64,000 nucleotides of DNA from Hyphomonadaceae bacterium UBA7672 (GTDB taxonomy: Bacteria; Pseudomonadota; Alphaproteobacteria; Caulobacterales; Hyphomonadaceae). The position numbers were made by a program, and so were the translations under genes. Of this stretch, positions 22,940-31,769 are shown piece by piece; position 1 is the stretch's first letter; each line of letters opens with the position of its first letter. The notes beneath the pieces were generated by a model. That model was not told the origin of the DNA. It made no database searches and saw only the letters and a program-made list of their open reading frames with translations. The stretch covers positions 441,857-505,856 of the forward strand of contig DLHI01000007.1 of assembly GCA_002483135.1 (NCBI GenBank). Reading direction: 5' to 3'.

Positions 22940-24574
22940 ATGACCACGGACGATCAGCCTTACGACATCGTGGTGGTCGGGACGGGTGTATCCGGTCTCT
23001 ACCAGCTCAAGCGGGCGCTGGAGCTGGATGCGCGCGTGATTGCGCTGGATGCGGATGAGGATCTGGGCGGGACGTGGTTTCGCAACCGGTATCCCGGGGC
23101 GCGGTTTGATTCCGAGAGCTATACGTATGGCTATTCGTTTTCGCGCGAGGTGCTGGATACGTGGCGCTGGAAGGAGCGGTTCTCGCCGCAGCCGGAGAAC
23201 CTGCGCTACCTGAATTTTGTCGCCGACACGTTCGACCTGCGCCGGCATATCCGGTTCAATGCGCGGGTTGAGGCGATGGTGTGGGATGAGGCGACGTCGC
23301 GGTGGACGCTGCGCCTGCCGACAGGCGAGGAGATCGTCACGCGATTTGTGGTGACGTGCATCGGCGTGCTGTCGAAGCCGACGTTGCCGAAATACGAGGG
23401 CATGGACGATTTTCAAGGCGAGTCTTTCCATACCTATTGGTGGCCGAGCGAGCCGGTTCAGCTGGAAGGCAAGCGCGTTGGCGTGATCGGCGCGGGGGCG
23501 ACGGCGATCCAGGTGATTTCGGCGATAGCGGACAAGGTTGGTTCGCTGACGGTGTTCCAGCGGCGGCCGAACTGGAGCTCGCCGCTGCATAACTCGCTCA
23601 TCTCAGATGCGGAGATGGACGATATCCGGCAGCGCTATGACGAGATTTTTGCGCGGTGCGCGGAATCTCCGGGCGGGTTCGAACATACGCCGGACCGGCG
23701 CGGGTTCTGGACGCTGAGCAGGGAAGAGCGCCAGGCGTTCTGGGAGGAGCTTTATCAGCGGCCGGGGTTTGCGCTGCTGAACAGCAACTTCGTCGAGATC
23801 TTCATGGACGAGGCCGCCAACAAGGAATTGTCGGACTTTGTGGCGAACAAGATCAGGCAGCGGGTGAAGAATCCTGCCGTCGCCGAGAAACTGATCCCGA
23901 AGGATCATGGCTATGGCATGCAGCGCGTGCCGCTGGAGACCAATTACTTCGAGGCGTTCAACCGCGAGAATGTGCGGCTGGTCGACATCACGGAAACACC
24001 GATCCGGCGCGTGACGCAGGACGGGATCGAGACATTTCACGAAGAGTCCGGGCAGGAGCATTTCGAGCTGGACCTGATTGTCTACGCGACCGGGTTTGAT
24101 GCGATCACGGGCGGGTTCGATGCGATCGATGTTGCGGGGCGGGACGGTGTGCGCCTGCGCGCGAAATGGGCGGAGGAGCCGGCCACGTATCTGGGCGTGA
24201 TGACGCACGGCTTTCCGAACCTGCTGATGGTTGCGGGACCGCAGAGCGTGTCGGGGTCGACGAATTTTCCCCGCGCCATCGAGACGGGCGTCGACTGGGT
24301 GACGGGGCTGCTGTCGCATGCGCTGAAGAACGACCTCGCGCGGCTGGAGGCGAAGGCGGAGGCCGAGCGTGAGTGGGGCGAGGCTGTGAAGCGCGCGCAA
24401 CACCGGATGCTGCTGCAGAACGGCAAGGGGTGGTTCACCGGCTACAATTCGAACGTTGCGGGGCACGAGGCAGGCAAGCCGCGCTATGTCGCCTATTGGG
24501 GCGGCGGGCCGAAATATGCGGCGCAGCTGAAGGCCGCCGAAGAGAGCGGCTATGACGGGATCGAGATGGGTTAG
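22940..24574 (+). CDS. Flavin-containing (Baeyer-Villiger-type) monooxygenase
   Basis: This 544-residue FAD/NADPH enzyme is expected to insert oxygen next to a ketone. The FAD site is VVGTGVSGLYQL (about 12-23). The type I Baeyer-Villiger fingerprint FxGxxxHxxxWP is present as FQGESFHTYWWP (about 158-169). The NADPH site is GVIGAGATAIQV (about 181-192), and YATGFDAITGGFD is near 375. The ATG at 22940 places the first Rossmann motif at the usual distance; the frame extends upstream into the repeat. The four-base overlap with the convergent lysoplasmalogenase stop is notable. The ketone substrate is unknown. Confidence 0.92.
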   Translation: MTTDDQPYDIVVVGTGVSGLYQLKRALELDARVIALDADEDLGGTWFRNRYPGARFDSESYTYGYSFSREVLDTWRWKERFSPQPENLRYLNFVADTFDLRRHIRFNARVEAMVWDEATSRWTLRLPTGEEIVTRFVVTCIGVLSKPTLPKYEGMDDFQGESFHTYWWPSEPVQLEGKRVGVIGAGATAIQVISAIADKVGSLTVFQRRPNWSSPLHNSLISDAEMDDIRQRYDEIFARCAESPGGFEHTPDRRGFWTLSREERQAFWEELYQRPGFALLNSNFVEIFMDEAANKELSDFVANKIRQRVKNPAVAEKLIPKDHGYGMQRVPLETNYFEAFNRENVRLVDITETPIRRVTQDGIETFHEESGQEHFELDLIVYATGFDAITGGFDAIDVAGRDGVRLRAKWAEEPATYLGVMTHGFPNLLMVAGPQSVSGSTNFPRAIETGVDWVTGLLSHALKNDLARLEAKAEAEREWGEAVKRAQHRMLLQNGKGWFTGYNSNVAGHEAGKPRYVAYWGGGPKYAAQLKAAEESGYDGIEMG

Positions 24575-25233
24575 GCTTCGGCTGCTGCCGCCTGCCGCTT
24601 CTTGCGCGCCCTGTACGGCGCGATGTGGCTCATGCCCCAGGCAATGAGGATCTGGGCGCCGGCGTAGGTGATCCAGACGGAGCCGGGCGGGACGTCGACA
24701 TTGGCGAAGCGGCCGGCGGCGATCAGCGTGTCGGACAGCATGAAGAGGACGGCGCCGAGACGGGCCAGCACGGGGGCCTTCACAATGAAGGCCATGCAGA
24801 CCATCGTGGTGATGATGAGCTGGTAGGCGATGGCGGGGCCGGTGAGGTCGCCCATGCCGGGGAAGAGCCAGACGAGCAGGCCGATCGAGACGATCACCAC
24901 GAGCACGGCGACGGGGAAGTCGCGCTTGTTGAGGCCGAGGACGCGGCCCCATTCGACGAAGGCGGCGATGTAGAACAGGTGGCCGACAGCGAAGGCGGCC
25001 ATGCCATAGACAAAGACGAGTTCGAGCAGAACATCGCCCAGAGCGCAGAAGAGCAGGCCGAGGCCTGCGATCCATGAGCGCTTGAGCAGGGCGAAGAGGC
25101 CGAGGAGGACGATGCCCGCCGCCTTCCAGACGAGGCCGCCGGGATGTTCCATCCTGACCCACTCATTGGCGAGATGGGACATCGCGACGATGGCGGCGAT
25201 GGCGAAGAAGATGTTGAGGGCGCGCGTGTTCAT
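24571..25233 (-). CDS. YhhN-family lysoplasmalogenase-like membrane protein
   Basis: The 220-residue protein has about eight hydrophobic helices. Conserved family blocks are LLFCALGDVLLEL (about 80-92), FAVGHLFYIAAFVEWGR and VLFMLSDTLIAAGRF, which carry the acidic residues of the YhhN/TMEM86 group. Characterised members hydrolyse the vinyl-ether bond of lysoplasmalogens; bacterial members may act on other lysolipids. It stands alone on the minus strand, ending inside the last codon of the monooxygenase. Confidence 0.87.
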   Translation of the reverse strand: MNTRALNIFFAIAAIVAMSHLANEWVRMEHPGGLVWKAAGIVLLGLFALLKRSWIAGLGLLFCALGDVLLELVFVYGMAAFAVGHLFYIAAFVEWGRVLGLNKRDFPVAVLVVIVSIGLLVWLFPGMGDLTGPAIAYQLIITTMVCMAFIVKAPVLARLGAVLFMLSDTLIAAGRFANVDVPPGSVWITYAGAQILIAWGMSHIAPYRARKKRQAAAAEA

Positions 25234-25296
25234 GGGCGGGTGTTAGCGCTGCGCGGGGCGGCTGTCGATTTGGCGTTGGGGAAGGTGGGTTTTCTG

Positions 25297-25441
25297 GAAG
25301 CGTGCCGAAGGTACGCGTTCCCGGCGCAGGCCGGGATCCAGCGCCGCCGTCTGCGTGGGAGGACAATGGAGCGCTTCGCGCGCTTTCTGCTGGGGCTGGA
25401 CCCCCGCCTTCGCGGGGGACGCGTACCTTTGGTACGCTTCC
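25297..25441. repeat. Family 6 inverted repeat element
   Basis: GGAAGCGTGCCGAAGGTACG and its inverse at 25421-25441 form the outer stem. The arms also carry CCGGCGCAGGCCGG and CCCCCGCCTTCGCGGGGG hairpins. It is the only copy in the window and ends at the stop of the L,D-transpeptidase gene. Confidence 0.82.
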
Positions 25442-25443
25442 AG

Positions 25444-25971
25444 TCAGGCGGTGATCTCCAGCACGTCGCCCACCTTCGCGGCTTTCAGCAGGGCCAGCAG
25501 GTCTGGCAGGGCGCATGCGACGCATCCCTCCGTCGGCGAAAAATCCTCGCGGGCCACATGCAGGAAGATGGCGCTGCCTTTGCCGGGCTCGACCGGGGCG
25601 TCGTTGTAACCCAGCACCACGATGAGGTCGTAGACGTGGTCATCTCGCCAGAGCTTCTCGTGGGAGTGAGCGAAGGGGAGGAGGACCGGGCAGTTGTAGA
25701 GCGGGTTGGCGGGATCGTCGCACCAGCCGGCTTCGGGGATCAGGGCGTCAACCGGGAGGGCGGTTTCGGGGCGTTCCAGGCGGTCGGCGCGCCAGAAGAC
25801 CTGACGGATGGGCCAGGCGCCCAGCGGGGTTGCGCCATCGCCCTCGCGCTTGGCCCCGGCGGGCGTAACGCCGCTTCTGCCCAGCGCGCAACGGGCCTGT
25901 CCGCCCGGCCAGCGGAGAATTCCGCTGCCTACTGCGTTGAATGGGGACACGCTGGTTGGGGAATAGGCCAT
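25444..25971 (-). CDS. YkuD-type L,D-transpeptidase domain protein
   Basis: The 175-residue protein has a YkuD core: GVTPAGAKREGDGATPLGAWPI (about 34-55) and FLHVAREDFSPTEGCVAC (about 136-153), with catalytic His138 and Cys150. Such enzymes make or edit 3-3 cross-links in peptidoglycan or attach proteins to it. No clear signal peptide is present, so it resembles the short family of export-independent or atypically exported members. The ATG at 25971 is chosen by domain position. It is divergent from the response-regulator gene. Confidence 0.85.
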   Translation of the reverse strand: MAYSPTSVSPFNAVGSGILRWPGGQARCALGRSGVTPAGAKREGDGATPLGAWPIRQVFWRADRLERPETALPVDALIPEAGWCDDPANPLYNCPVLLPFAHSHEKLWRDDHVYDLIVVLGYNDAPVEPGKGSAIFLHVAREDFSPTEGCVACALPDLLALLKAAKVGDVLEITA

Positions 25972-26084
25972 TTGCTGTCCGCTTCGTGATGGCTTCCTCG
26001 GCTGGCCGACACTACCTAGACTTGGTATGCCGCGCATCAAAGATGAGCCCCCAAGACGGGGCCGGGACCGGAGACGCCGACACC

Positions 26085-26771
26085 ATGACCGCCGCAAAGA
26101 CGATCCTGCTGGTCGACGATGATCAGGACCTGCGTGAGGCGCTGGCCGAGCAGTTCGAGCTGCACGAGGGATTCCGGATCGAGCATGCGGGCTCGGCGGG
26201 CGAGGGAATCAAGAAGGCGGAAGAGGCGCGGGCCGACCTGATCATCCTCGATGTCGAGCTGCCGGACATGGACGGGCGGGATGCCTGCCGGCTTATGCGC
26301 AAGCATGGCATTGCGGCGCCGATCGTGATGCTGACGGGGCAGACGACGGATGCGGATGCGATCCTGGGGCTGGATTCGGGCGCGAACGATTATGTCACCA
26401 AGCCGTTCAAGTTCTCGGTGCTGCTGGCGCGCGTGCGGGCGCACCTGCGCACGTTCGAGCAGAGCGAGGACGCGACCTTCCGGCTGGGGCCGTATGAATT
26501 CCGGCCGGCGCAGAAACTGCTGATCGACGAGAAGGAAAAGAAGATCCGTCTCACCGAGAAGGAAACGAACATCCTGAAGTATCTCTATCGCGCTGGGGGC
26601 AAACCGGTTGGACGTGAGGAGCTGCTGAGCGAGGTGTGGGGCTACAACGCCAACGTCACCACGCACACGCTGGAGACGCACATCTATCGCCTGCGGCAGA
26701 AGATCGAGCCCGATCCCGCGAACGCGCGCCTGCTGCTGACGGAGAGCGGCGGGTATCGGCTGCAGGCTTAG
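26085..26771 (+). CDS. OmpR-family response regulator (CenR-like)
   Basis: The 228-residue protein has a receiver domain with acidic pocket DDD at 11-13, phosphoacceptor Asp56 in LDVELPDMDG, Thr84 and Lys106 in YVTKPF. A winged-helix DNA-binding domain has KIRLTEKETNILKYLYRAGGKPVGREELLSEVWGYNANVTTHTLETHIYRLRQKIE. The wording of the C-terminal domain strongly recalls Caulobacter CenR, an essential envelope regulator, but orthology is inferred. No histidine kinase is adjacent. The longer frame from 25941 overlaps the divergent gene and is unlikely. Confidence 0.9.
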   Translation: MTAAKTILLVDDDQDLREALAEQFELHEGFRIEHAGSAGEGIKKAEEARADLIILDVELPDMDGRDACRLMRKHGIAAPIVMLTGQTTDADAILGLDSGANDYVTKPFKFSVLLARVRAHLRTFEQSEDATFRLGPYEFRPAQKLLIDEKEKKIRLTEKETNILKYLYRAGGKPVGREELLSEVWGYNANVTTHTLETHIYRLRQKIEPDPANARLLLTESGGYRLQA

Positions 26772-26775
26772 GGGC

Positions 26776-26882
26776 TGGACCGCCGGGCCCCCGCCCGGCA
26801 GATGCGCGATAGCGCATATCCGATGTTGCTACGTGCACGTCGCCGCTTGCGCGGCGCTGCCGGGCGGGGGCCCGGCGGTCCA
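26776..26882. repeat. Family 7 inverted repeat element
   Basis: TGGACCGCCGGGCCCCCGCC with CGGCAG, and the exact inverse, form a 26-bp stem around a spacer of about 55 bp holding two small hairpins. It may also end transcripts of both convergent neighbours. Confidence 0.9.
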
Positions 26883-26885
26883 GAG

Positions 26886-27881
26886 TTAGAGCTTGAACCC
26901 AGCGGCGGTGGCGAGTTCGCGCATGTTCACGGCGGGGCGGGGGCCGATGTGGCTGATGACTTCGCCGGCGCAGAGGTTGCCGAGGCGGGCGGCGTCTTGC
27001 AGCGAGAGGCCGTGGGTGATCGCGTAGAGGACGCCGGCGGCGTACTGGTCGCCGGCGCCGGTGGCGTCGATCACGGGAGCGGCGGTGACGGGGGCGAGCC
27101 AGGTGTCGGAGCCGGAGACGATGACCGAGCCCTTGGACGAGCGGGTGATGGCGGCGATCTGGCTGTCGTTGCGGATCTGGGTGACGGCTTCGTCGAAGTC
27201 GGTGGTTTCGTAGAGGGCGAGGAGTTCGGCTTCGTTGGCGAAGACAAGATCGCAGTGCGTGCGCACGAGATGAACGAAGCTGTCGCGGTGGCGATCGACG
27301 CAGAAGACGTCCGACAGGGTGATGGCGACCTTGCGTCCGGAAGACTTCGCGACTTCGGAGGCGTGGACGAAGGCAGTTTTCGCGGCGGGTTTGTCGAACA
27401 GGTAGCCTTCGAGATAGAGCCATTCAGCGGAGGCGACGGCGCGGGCATCAACGTCGTTGGCCGCGAATTCGGTCGAGGCGCCGAGGAAGGTGTTCATCGA
27501 ACGCTCGCCATCCGGCGTCACCGCGATCATCGAGCGGGCAGTGGTGAGGCCGCCGACTAGGGGCGAGCCGAAAAAGTCGACGCCGATGGCCTGCATGTCG
27601 GCGACATAGGCCGCGCCGATCTTGTCGTTGGCGACCTTGCCCATGAAAGCGCCGCGACCGCCGAGGCTGCGCAGGCCCGCGATGGTGTTGCCGGCCGAAC
27701 CGCCCGAGGTTTCAAGGCGCGTGGCGGGCAGGGCGTGATAGAGCAGCTCGGCGCGCGCCTCGTCGATCAGGTTGGTGCGGGCCTTGGGAATGTCGTTGCG
27801 GATGAGGAAATCATCGTCGACCTGCGCAATCACATCCATGATGGCGTTGCCCAGGGCGACGACGTCGTACTTCACCGGCAT
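26886..27881 (-). CDS. PfkB-family sugar kinase, probable adenosine kinase
   Basis: This 331-residue ribokinase-fold enzyme begins KYDVVALGNAIMDVIAQVDDDFL. It has GGSAGNTIAGLRSLGG (about 60-75) and the PfkB signature DATGAGDQYAAGVLYA (about 270-285) with the catalytic aspartate. Alphaproteobacterial proteins of this exact form are annotated as adenosine kinase, which phosphorylates adenosine to AMP. AGGGAA lies 8 bases before the ATG. It is monocistronic, ending next to a family 7 repeat. Confidence 0.9.
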   Translation of the reverse strand: MPVKYDVVALGNAIMDVIAQVDDDFLIRNDIPKARTNLIDEARAELLYHALPATRLETSGGSAGNTIAGLRSLGGRGAFMGKVANDKIGAAYVADMQAIGVDFFGSPLVGGLTTARSMIAVTPDGERSMNTFLGASTEFAANDVDARAVASAEWLYLEGYLFDKPAAKTAFVHASEVAKSSGRKVAITLSDVFCVDRHRDSFVHLVRTHCDLVFANEAELLALYETTDFDEAVTQIRNDSQIAAITRSSKGSVIVSGSDTWLAPVTAAPVIDATGAGDQYAAGVLYAITHGLSLQDAARLGNLCAGEVISHIGPRPAVNMRELATAAGFKL

Positions 27882-27992
27882 GAGATAAATTCCCTCAGGG
27901 CCGGCGGATTCGTTGGTGGCAAGCCGGGCTGAGCGGACTTAAAGACCGGGGGTTGAAAAGGTGCAAGTGAGACACAGGATACAGGCCGCGTG

Positions 27993-28877
27993 ATGACCGA
28001 AATCGCCCTTCTGACAGCGGCAAACCTAGTGTCCGGAGCTATCGACAGGCGTTCGGACGCCTATCTGTTCGATGTGCAGCTGGAAATCCTGCAGGCCGGG
28101 TTTGCGCCGGAAGGGCTCCAGCTTACGCCCGTGCGGTGGACCGATCCGGAGACGGACTGGACGCGCTATGGCGCCGTGCTGGTCAATTGCGCGTGGGATT
28201 ACCAGGACCGGCATGAGGACTTCCTCGCCACTCTGGACCGGATCGCGGGGCAGGGCGTGCCGGTGTTCAACGATCCCAAGACAGTGCGCTGGAATATCCG
28301 CAAGACGTATCTTCGCGAGATCGAGGCGAAGGGCATTCCGGTGATCCCGACGCTGTGGCCCGAGGCGCCGACGGCCGCAGATATTGCCGAAGCGATGCGC
28401 GTGTTCGGCGTCGATGATGTGGTGCTGAAACGGCAGGTGGGGGGCGGCGCGCGGGCGCAGGTGCGCTATACGCGCGCGAACATGCCGGAGCCGGGGCCCG
28501 TGATGGATCGGCCGGGGATGATCCAGCCCTTCGTGCCGGCGATTGCGAGCGAGGGGGAGTTCTCGTTCCTGTTCGTCGATGGCGCGTTCAGCCATGTACT
28601 GGTGAAGCGGGCGAAGGCGGGCGATTACCGCATCCAGGAAGCCTATGGCGGCAAGTCGCAGGCGATTGATCCGGCGCCGAAGGATCGTGCGGCGGCTCAG
28701 GCGGTGATGGATGTGTTGGCGGACATGCCGCTGTATGCGCGGGTCGACATGGTGCGCGGCGAGGATGGCGGGTTGATGCTGATGGAGCTCGAAGTGCTGG
28801 AGCCGTATCTGTATCCGAAGGATGGTCCGCAGATTGGCGCGATGCTGGGGAAGGCGTTGGCGCGGAGACTTGGCTAG
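27993..28877 (+). CDS. ATP-grasp family protein
   Basis: The 294-residue protein resembles RimK/glutathione-synthetase-type ATP-grasp ligases. RTYLREIEAKGIPVIPTLW opens the central domain. DDVVLKRQVGGGARAQVRY carries the ATP-binding lysine and Gly-rich loop. EGEFSFLFVDGAFSHVLVKRAKAGDYRIQEAYGG and LMELEVLEPYLYP carry the metal-binding acidic residues. It may ligate a carboxylate to an amine; the substrate is not deducible. Similarity to cycloserine-pathway ligases is superficial. GTG at 27990 or ATG at 27993 could be the start. Confidence 0.83.
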   Translation: MTEIALLTAANLVSGAIDRRSDAYLFDVQLEILQAGFAPEGLQLTPVRWTDPETDWTRYGAVLVNCAWDYQDRHEDFLATLDRIAGQGVPVFNDPKTVRWNIRKTYLREIEAKGIPVIPTLWPEAPTAADIAEAMRVFGVDDVVLKRQVGGGARAQVRYTRANMPEPGPVMDRPGMIQPFVPAIASEGEFSFLFVDGAFSHVLVKRAKAGDYRIQEAYGGKSQAIDPAPKDRAAAQAVMDVLADMPLYARVDMVRGEDGGLMLMELEVLEPYLYPKDGPQIGAMLGKALARRLG

Positions 28878-28896
28878 AGTTGCGAGCGTGGAGAGA

Positions 28897-29019
28897 GGAC
28901 CCCCACCTGTCCTCCCCCTTTCAGGGGGAGGGACCTTGCCTCGCCAGCCTGCCCAACTTCGAAGCTTGCTGATGCAACTGGGTTCCTCCCCCTGAAAGGG
29001 GGAGGACAGGTGGGGGTCT
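28897..29019. repeat. Family 1 inverted repeat element (CTCCCCC variant), complete
   Basis: CCCCCACCTGTCCTCCCCCT with CAGGGGGAGG, and the inverse. The spacer is more diverged than in the CGCCCCC copies. Confidence 0.92.
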
Positions 29020-29118
29020 CTGTCGGCATCAGGATCGCCCGCTCACTTCACATCCGCAGCCCACCCCTTCCACTTGCGATTCCGCGCGCCTAGCTTTGGC
29101 GCTCGGGAGAATTCTCAC

Positions 29119-29538
29119 ATGCAGTATGTCTGCGATGCGCCGAAGGGGCGCACCTGGTTCCGTATTGAGACCGAAGCCGAGGCTGCCGAGGAGTCGCGAC
29201 TGATGCGGCATGCGGTGGAGCGGCATTTTCTTGGCGCACAGAAGCGGGCGCGTGGATCGTATGTTCCGGGGCAGGGGCTGGAGCGCGATATCGGGCTCAA
29301 GGCGCACCTTGCGCGGACGATGCCGATCTTCCTCACGCTGCGCGCGGACGATGGAACAGGGCTGGCGACGGCGATGCTGCCGCCCGGGGGCAAGCCGCTG
29401 GGCGATTTTCCGGTGATCATTGTGGGGGCGGAGAATGCCGATCCCTACGCCGACCATGCCGACGCGATCGAGGCTCTGGGCCGCCATTATGGCGTGAAGC
29501 TGGAACGCGCGCGGTGTTATCCGTATGCGGGGAAGTGA
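29119..29538 (+). CDS. Hypothetical protein (139 aa)
   Basis: It begins MQYVCDAPKGRTWFRIETEAEAAEESRLMRHAVERHF and ends LGRHYGVKLERARCYPYAGK. It is soluble, with balanced charge and no signal peptide. GGGAG lies about 10 bases before this ATG, supporting it over an earlier in-frame ATG at 29074. I do not recognise the family. It is flanked by family 1 and family 5 repeats, with no operon partner. Confidence 0.7.
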   Translation: MQYVCDAPKGRTWFRIETEAEAAEESRLMRHAVERHFLGAQKRARGSYVPGQGLERDIGLKAHLARTMPIFLTLRADDGTGLATAMLPPGGKPLGDFPVIIVGAENADPYADHADAIEALGRHYGVKLERARCYPYAGK

Positions 29539-29564
29539 GGCGGGGTTGCGCCAAGCCAACTGCC

Positions 29565-29682
29565 GCTCGTCCTGACGAAAGTCAGGACCCAGGGCTGACA
29601 GCAAGGCTTGTCCAGGCTTGAAGCTTCAAGCTCGTTCGCGTTGCAAGACCGTTCCCGGATCCTGACTTTCGTCAGGATGAGC
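29565..29682. repeat. Family 5 inverted repeat element
   Basis: Same arms as 21244-21361, with a different spacer. Confidence 0.88.
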
Positions 29683-29713
29683 GGGGTACGGGGCAGCGTT
29701 CAGGCTACCTAAG

Positions 29714-30280
29714 CTACGCACATCCCTCGACGTACTGGATGCTGGGGCCGCCAGCGTGAATGGCGCCGACCTTTCCAGTGGCGTCGATTTCGTAGACGAG
29801 GCCGCGGGCTGTTTCGTCCTGTACGTAGGGCTCGGAGCGCGGACCGCCATCCCAGACGGTGATGTATTCGGCGGGGTGGGGCGCGTATTTGTGCGGGCCG
29901 GTTTGCGCATTGGCGCCATAGGCCGCTTTCACGGCGTCGGCAGTCTCGCCAAGGCCGAGGCCCTTATCGGTCTTCAGCGGCGACATCTCGATGAGGGAGA
30001 TGCGCGTGAGCTTGCCCTGTTCAATCATCACGAGGAGGCCTTCGGGCGCGTTGGCGGGGCGGAACTGGTCGCAGTATTCGGGCTCGGGGCCGCCGACATC
30101 GTCGGGATTGGAGTCGGGGCCGGCGGCGGCGGTGACTTCTTCGAGCGTCATGCCGATTTTCAGCGGGCCCCATCCGGTGGAGGTGAGGGCGTTGGCGTCT
30201 GCGACGGGCGCGGGCGTTGCGGGGGCTTCACCGCTGCAGGCGGCGAGCGCGAGAGCGGCGAGGATGGCGGCGTGTTTCAT
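29714..30280 (-). CDS. Hypothetical lipoprotein (188 aa)
   Basis: The signal peptide MKHAAILAALALAACSG has a lipobox LAAC (Cys15). The mature domain starts GWGPLKIGMTLEEVTAAAGPD, a pattern common in small SmpA/BamE-like or uncharacterised lipoproteins. It contains Cys-Asp in EPEYCDQFRPA and Cys at the C-terminus (VEGCA), which could form a disulfide. AGGAG lies 7 bases before the ATG at 30280; the longer frame crosses a repeat. The function is unknown. Confidence 0.77.
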   Translation of the reverse strand: MKHAAILAALALAACSGEAPATPAPVADANALTSTGWGPLKIGMTLEEVTAAAGPDSNPDDVGGPEPEYCDQFRPANAPEGLLVMIEQGKLTRISLIEMSPLKTDKGLGLGETADAVKAAYGANAQTGPHKYAPHPAEYITVWDGGPRSEPYVQDETARGLVYEIDATGKVGAIHAGGPSIQYVEGCA

Positions 30281-30368
30281 TGTCTGCTCCTGCTGTCGGG
30301 GCAGGATATAGGGCTTGGGTGTGGCGTGGCTATTGGTGTGGGGCAGTTGCGGCGGGGCATGCCGATAG

Positions 30369-30489
30369 AGACCCCCACCTGTCCGCCCCCTAAACGGGGC
30401 GGAACCATGTTGCGCCAGCTTACCCAAATCTTGACCGCGGTGATTCAACAGGGTCCCGCCCCGTTTAGGGGGCGGACAGGTGGGGGTCT
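30369..30489. repeat. Family 1 inverted repeat element (CGCCCCC type), complete
   Basis: The arms AGACCCCCACCTGTCC... and inverse flank a spacer with ATGTTGCGCCAGCTTACCC and CAGGGT, the best match to the inferred directional spacer. Confidence 0.93.
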
Positions 30490-30512
30490 GCTTCAGCGTT
30501 CGCTGTTGCTGA

Positions 30513-31334
30513 TCAGTTAGCCGCCGTAACCGTAACCGTCACGGGCACGTGGTCGCTCGGCTTTTCGCCGCCGCGTTCTTGGGCGTGGATGGCGTAGCTG
30601 TTGATATCGACGAGGGGCGTGGCGCGTTTGTCGGCCCACCAGTGATCGAGGCGGCGGCCGCGGTTGGAAATCTTCCAGTCGGCGGCGCGATAGCTCCACC
30701 AGGTGTAGAGCTTTTCTTCCGGTTTGTGTTTCGCGCGGGCGATGTCGGTGAACTTGCCTTCGAGCAGCACGCGCTTGAGGCCGTCGGTTTCGACCGGCGT
30801 GTGGCTGACCACGTTGAGCAGCTGGCGGTGCGACCAGACGTCGTTCTCTTCGGGCGCGATGTTGATGTCGCCGGCGACGAGGAGCGGGAGTGCGGAGCGT
30901 TTCTGGGCGCGGGCGAGATAGAAGCTGCGCATGCGCTCCACGAAGTCGAGCTTGTGGGCGAACTTCTCGTTGAGTTCGGGATCTGGAATGTCGGCGCCGG
31001 CGGGCACGTAGAGGTTCTGCAGCTCGAAGCCGGCGACGTTCACGGCGGCGCAGCGCGCATGATTGTGACGGCAGAGGCCGGGCGTTTCCAGCGGCTCGAT
31101 CGGCAGGCGCGAGACGATGGCGACGCCGTGCATGCCCTTCTGGCCGGAGAGGTGGATGTGCTTGTAGCCGGCCGCCTCGAACGCCTTCCGGGGGAACTGG
31201 TCCTCAAGGCATTTGATTTCCTGCAGGCACAATACGTCAGCCTTCTCGCGCTTCAGGAAGGCGATCACACGGTCGATGCGGAGGCGGACGGAATTGATGT
31301 TCCAGGTCGCCAGGGAGAGGCGTTTTGAGGGCAA
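30513..31334 (-). CDS. xthA: Exodeoxyribonuclease III
   Basis: This 273-residue enzyme of base-excision repair has AP endonuclease and 3'-5' exonuclease activities. Family motifs are visible: LATWNINSVRLRIDRV (about 7-22), LCLQEIKC with the metal-binding Glu, GMHGVAIVSR, LPLLVAGDINIAPEENDVW, RRLDHWWAD and the terminal SDHVPVTVTV with the catalytic Asp-His. The length is typical. It is monocistronic; the stop is 24 bases from a family 1 repeat. Confidence 0.94.
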   Translation of the reverse strand: MPSKRLSLATWNINSVRLRIDRVIAFLKREKADVLCLQEIKCLEDQFPRKAFEAAGYKHIHLSGQKGMHGVAIVSRLPIEPLETPGLCRHNHARCAAVNVAGFELQNLYVPAGADIPDPELNEKFAHKLDFVERMRSFYLARAQKRSALPLLVAGDINIAPEENDVWSHRQLLNVVSHTPVETDGLKRVLLEGKFTDIARAKHKPEEKLYTWWSYRAADWKISNRGRRLDHWWADKRATPLVDINSYAIHAQERGGEKPSDHVPVTVTVTAAN

Positions 31335-31702
31335 GTTGGGCAGTCGCGGATTTGGGGGCTGTCGTTGACCTGAACAATCGGGTGAGCCGCAGCCTCAATC
31401 AAGGAAAAGCGGCTAGCAGGCGAGCGTTTCGACCTGAATGGTGGAAATGGACGGTTTTCCGCTGATTTTTGGGGTCCCTAACGAGAACGCGCCCGGCCGC
31501 GGGGACAGCCAGGCGCGTCTTGCGCCCCGGGGGCGCGTTATGGGCCGGGGGATAGCTCCGGCATTCGATCCACTGCGAGCGCCTGCGGGGGGAAGCTCAG
31601 GCGCGAGCGGCTTCGATCCACGTGGCAATTAAGCCACGAAGTTCATGTTTTGTCACCTGAAGCTTGGTAAATATTTGTCTGTGGCTTTGGGGCCGCCCCC
31701 GA
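31335..31702. other. Intergenic region with strong secondary structure
   Basis: There is no convincing gene over about 370 bases. The sequence holds GCGCCTG...CAGGCGC (near 31588-31606), CCGGCC...GGCCGG arms (31494-31558) and a direct repeat TTCGATCCAC (near 31564 and 31613). It could be a structured RNA or a long leader. Short open frames on both strands lack ribosome sites and family features. Confidence 0.3.
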
Positions 31703-31734
31703 AACGAAAGCGGCCCGGACATGATCCAGGCCGC
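31702..31734 (-). terminator. Terminator of the LolA-like gene
   Basis: On the minus strand, GCGGCCTGGA, TCATG and TCCGGGCCGC (one mismatch pair) are followed by TTTCGTTTC, about 35 bases beyond the stop codon. Confidence 0.7.
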
Positions 31735-31769
31735 CTGTCGTCGGAGGTGAGTCGTCGCAGGTAGAATCG

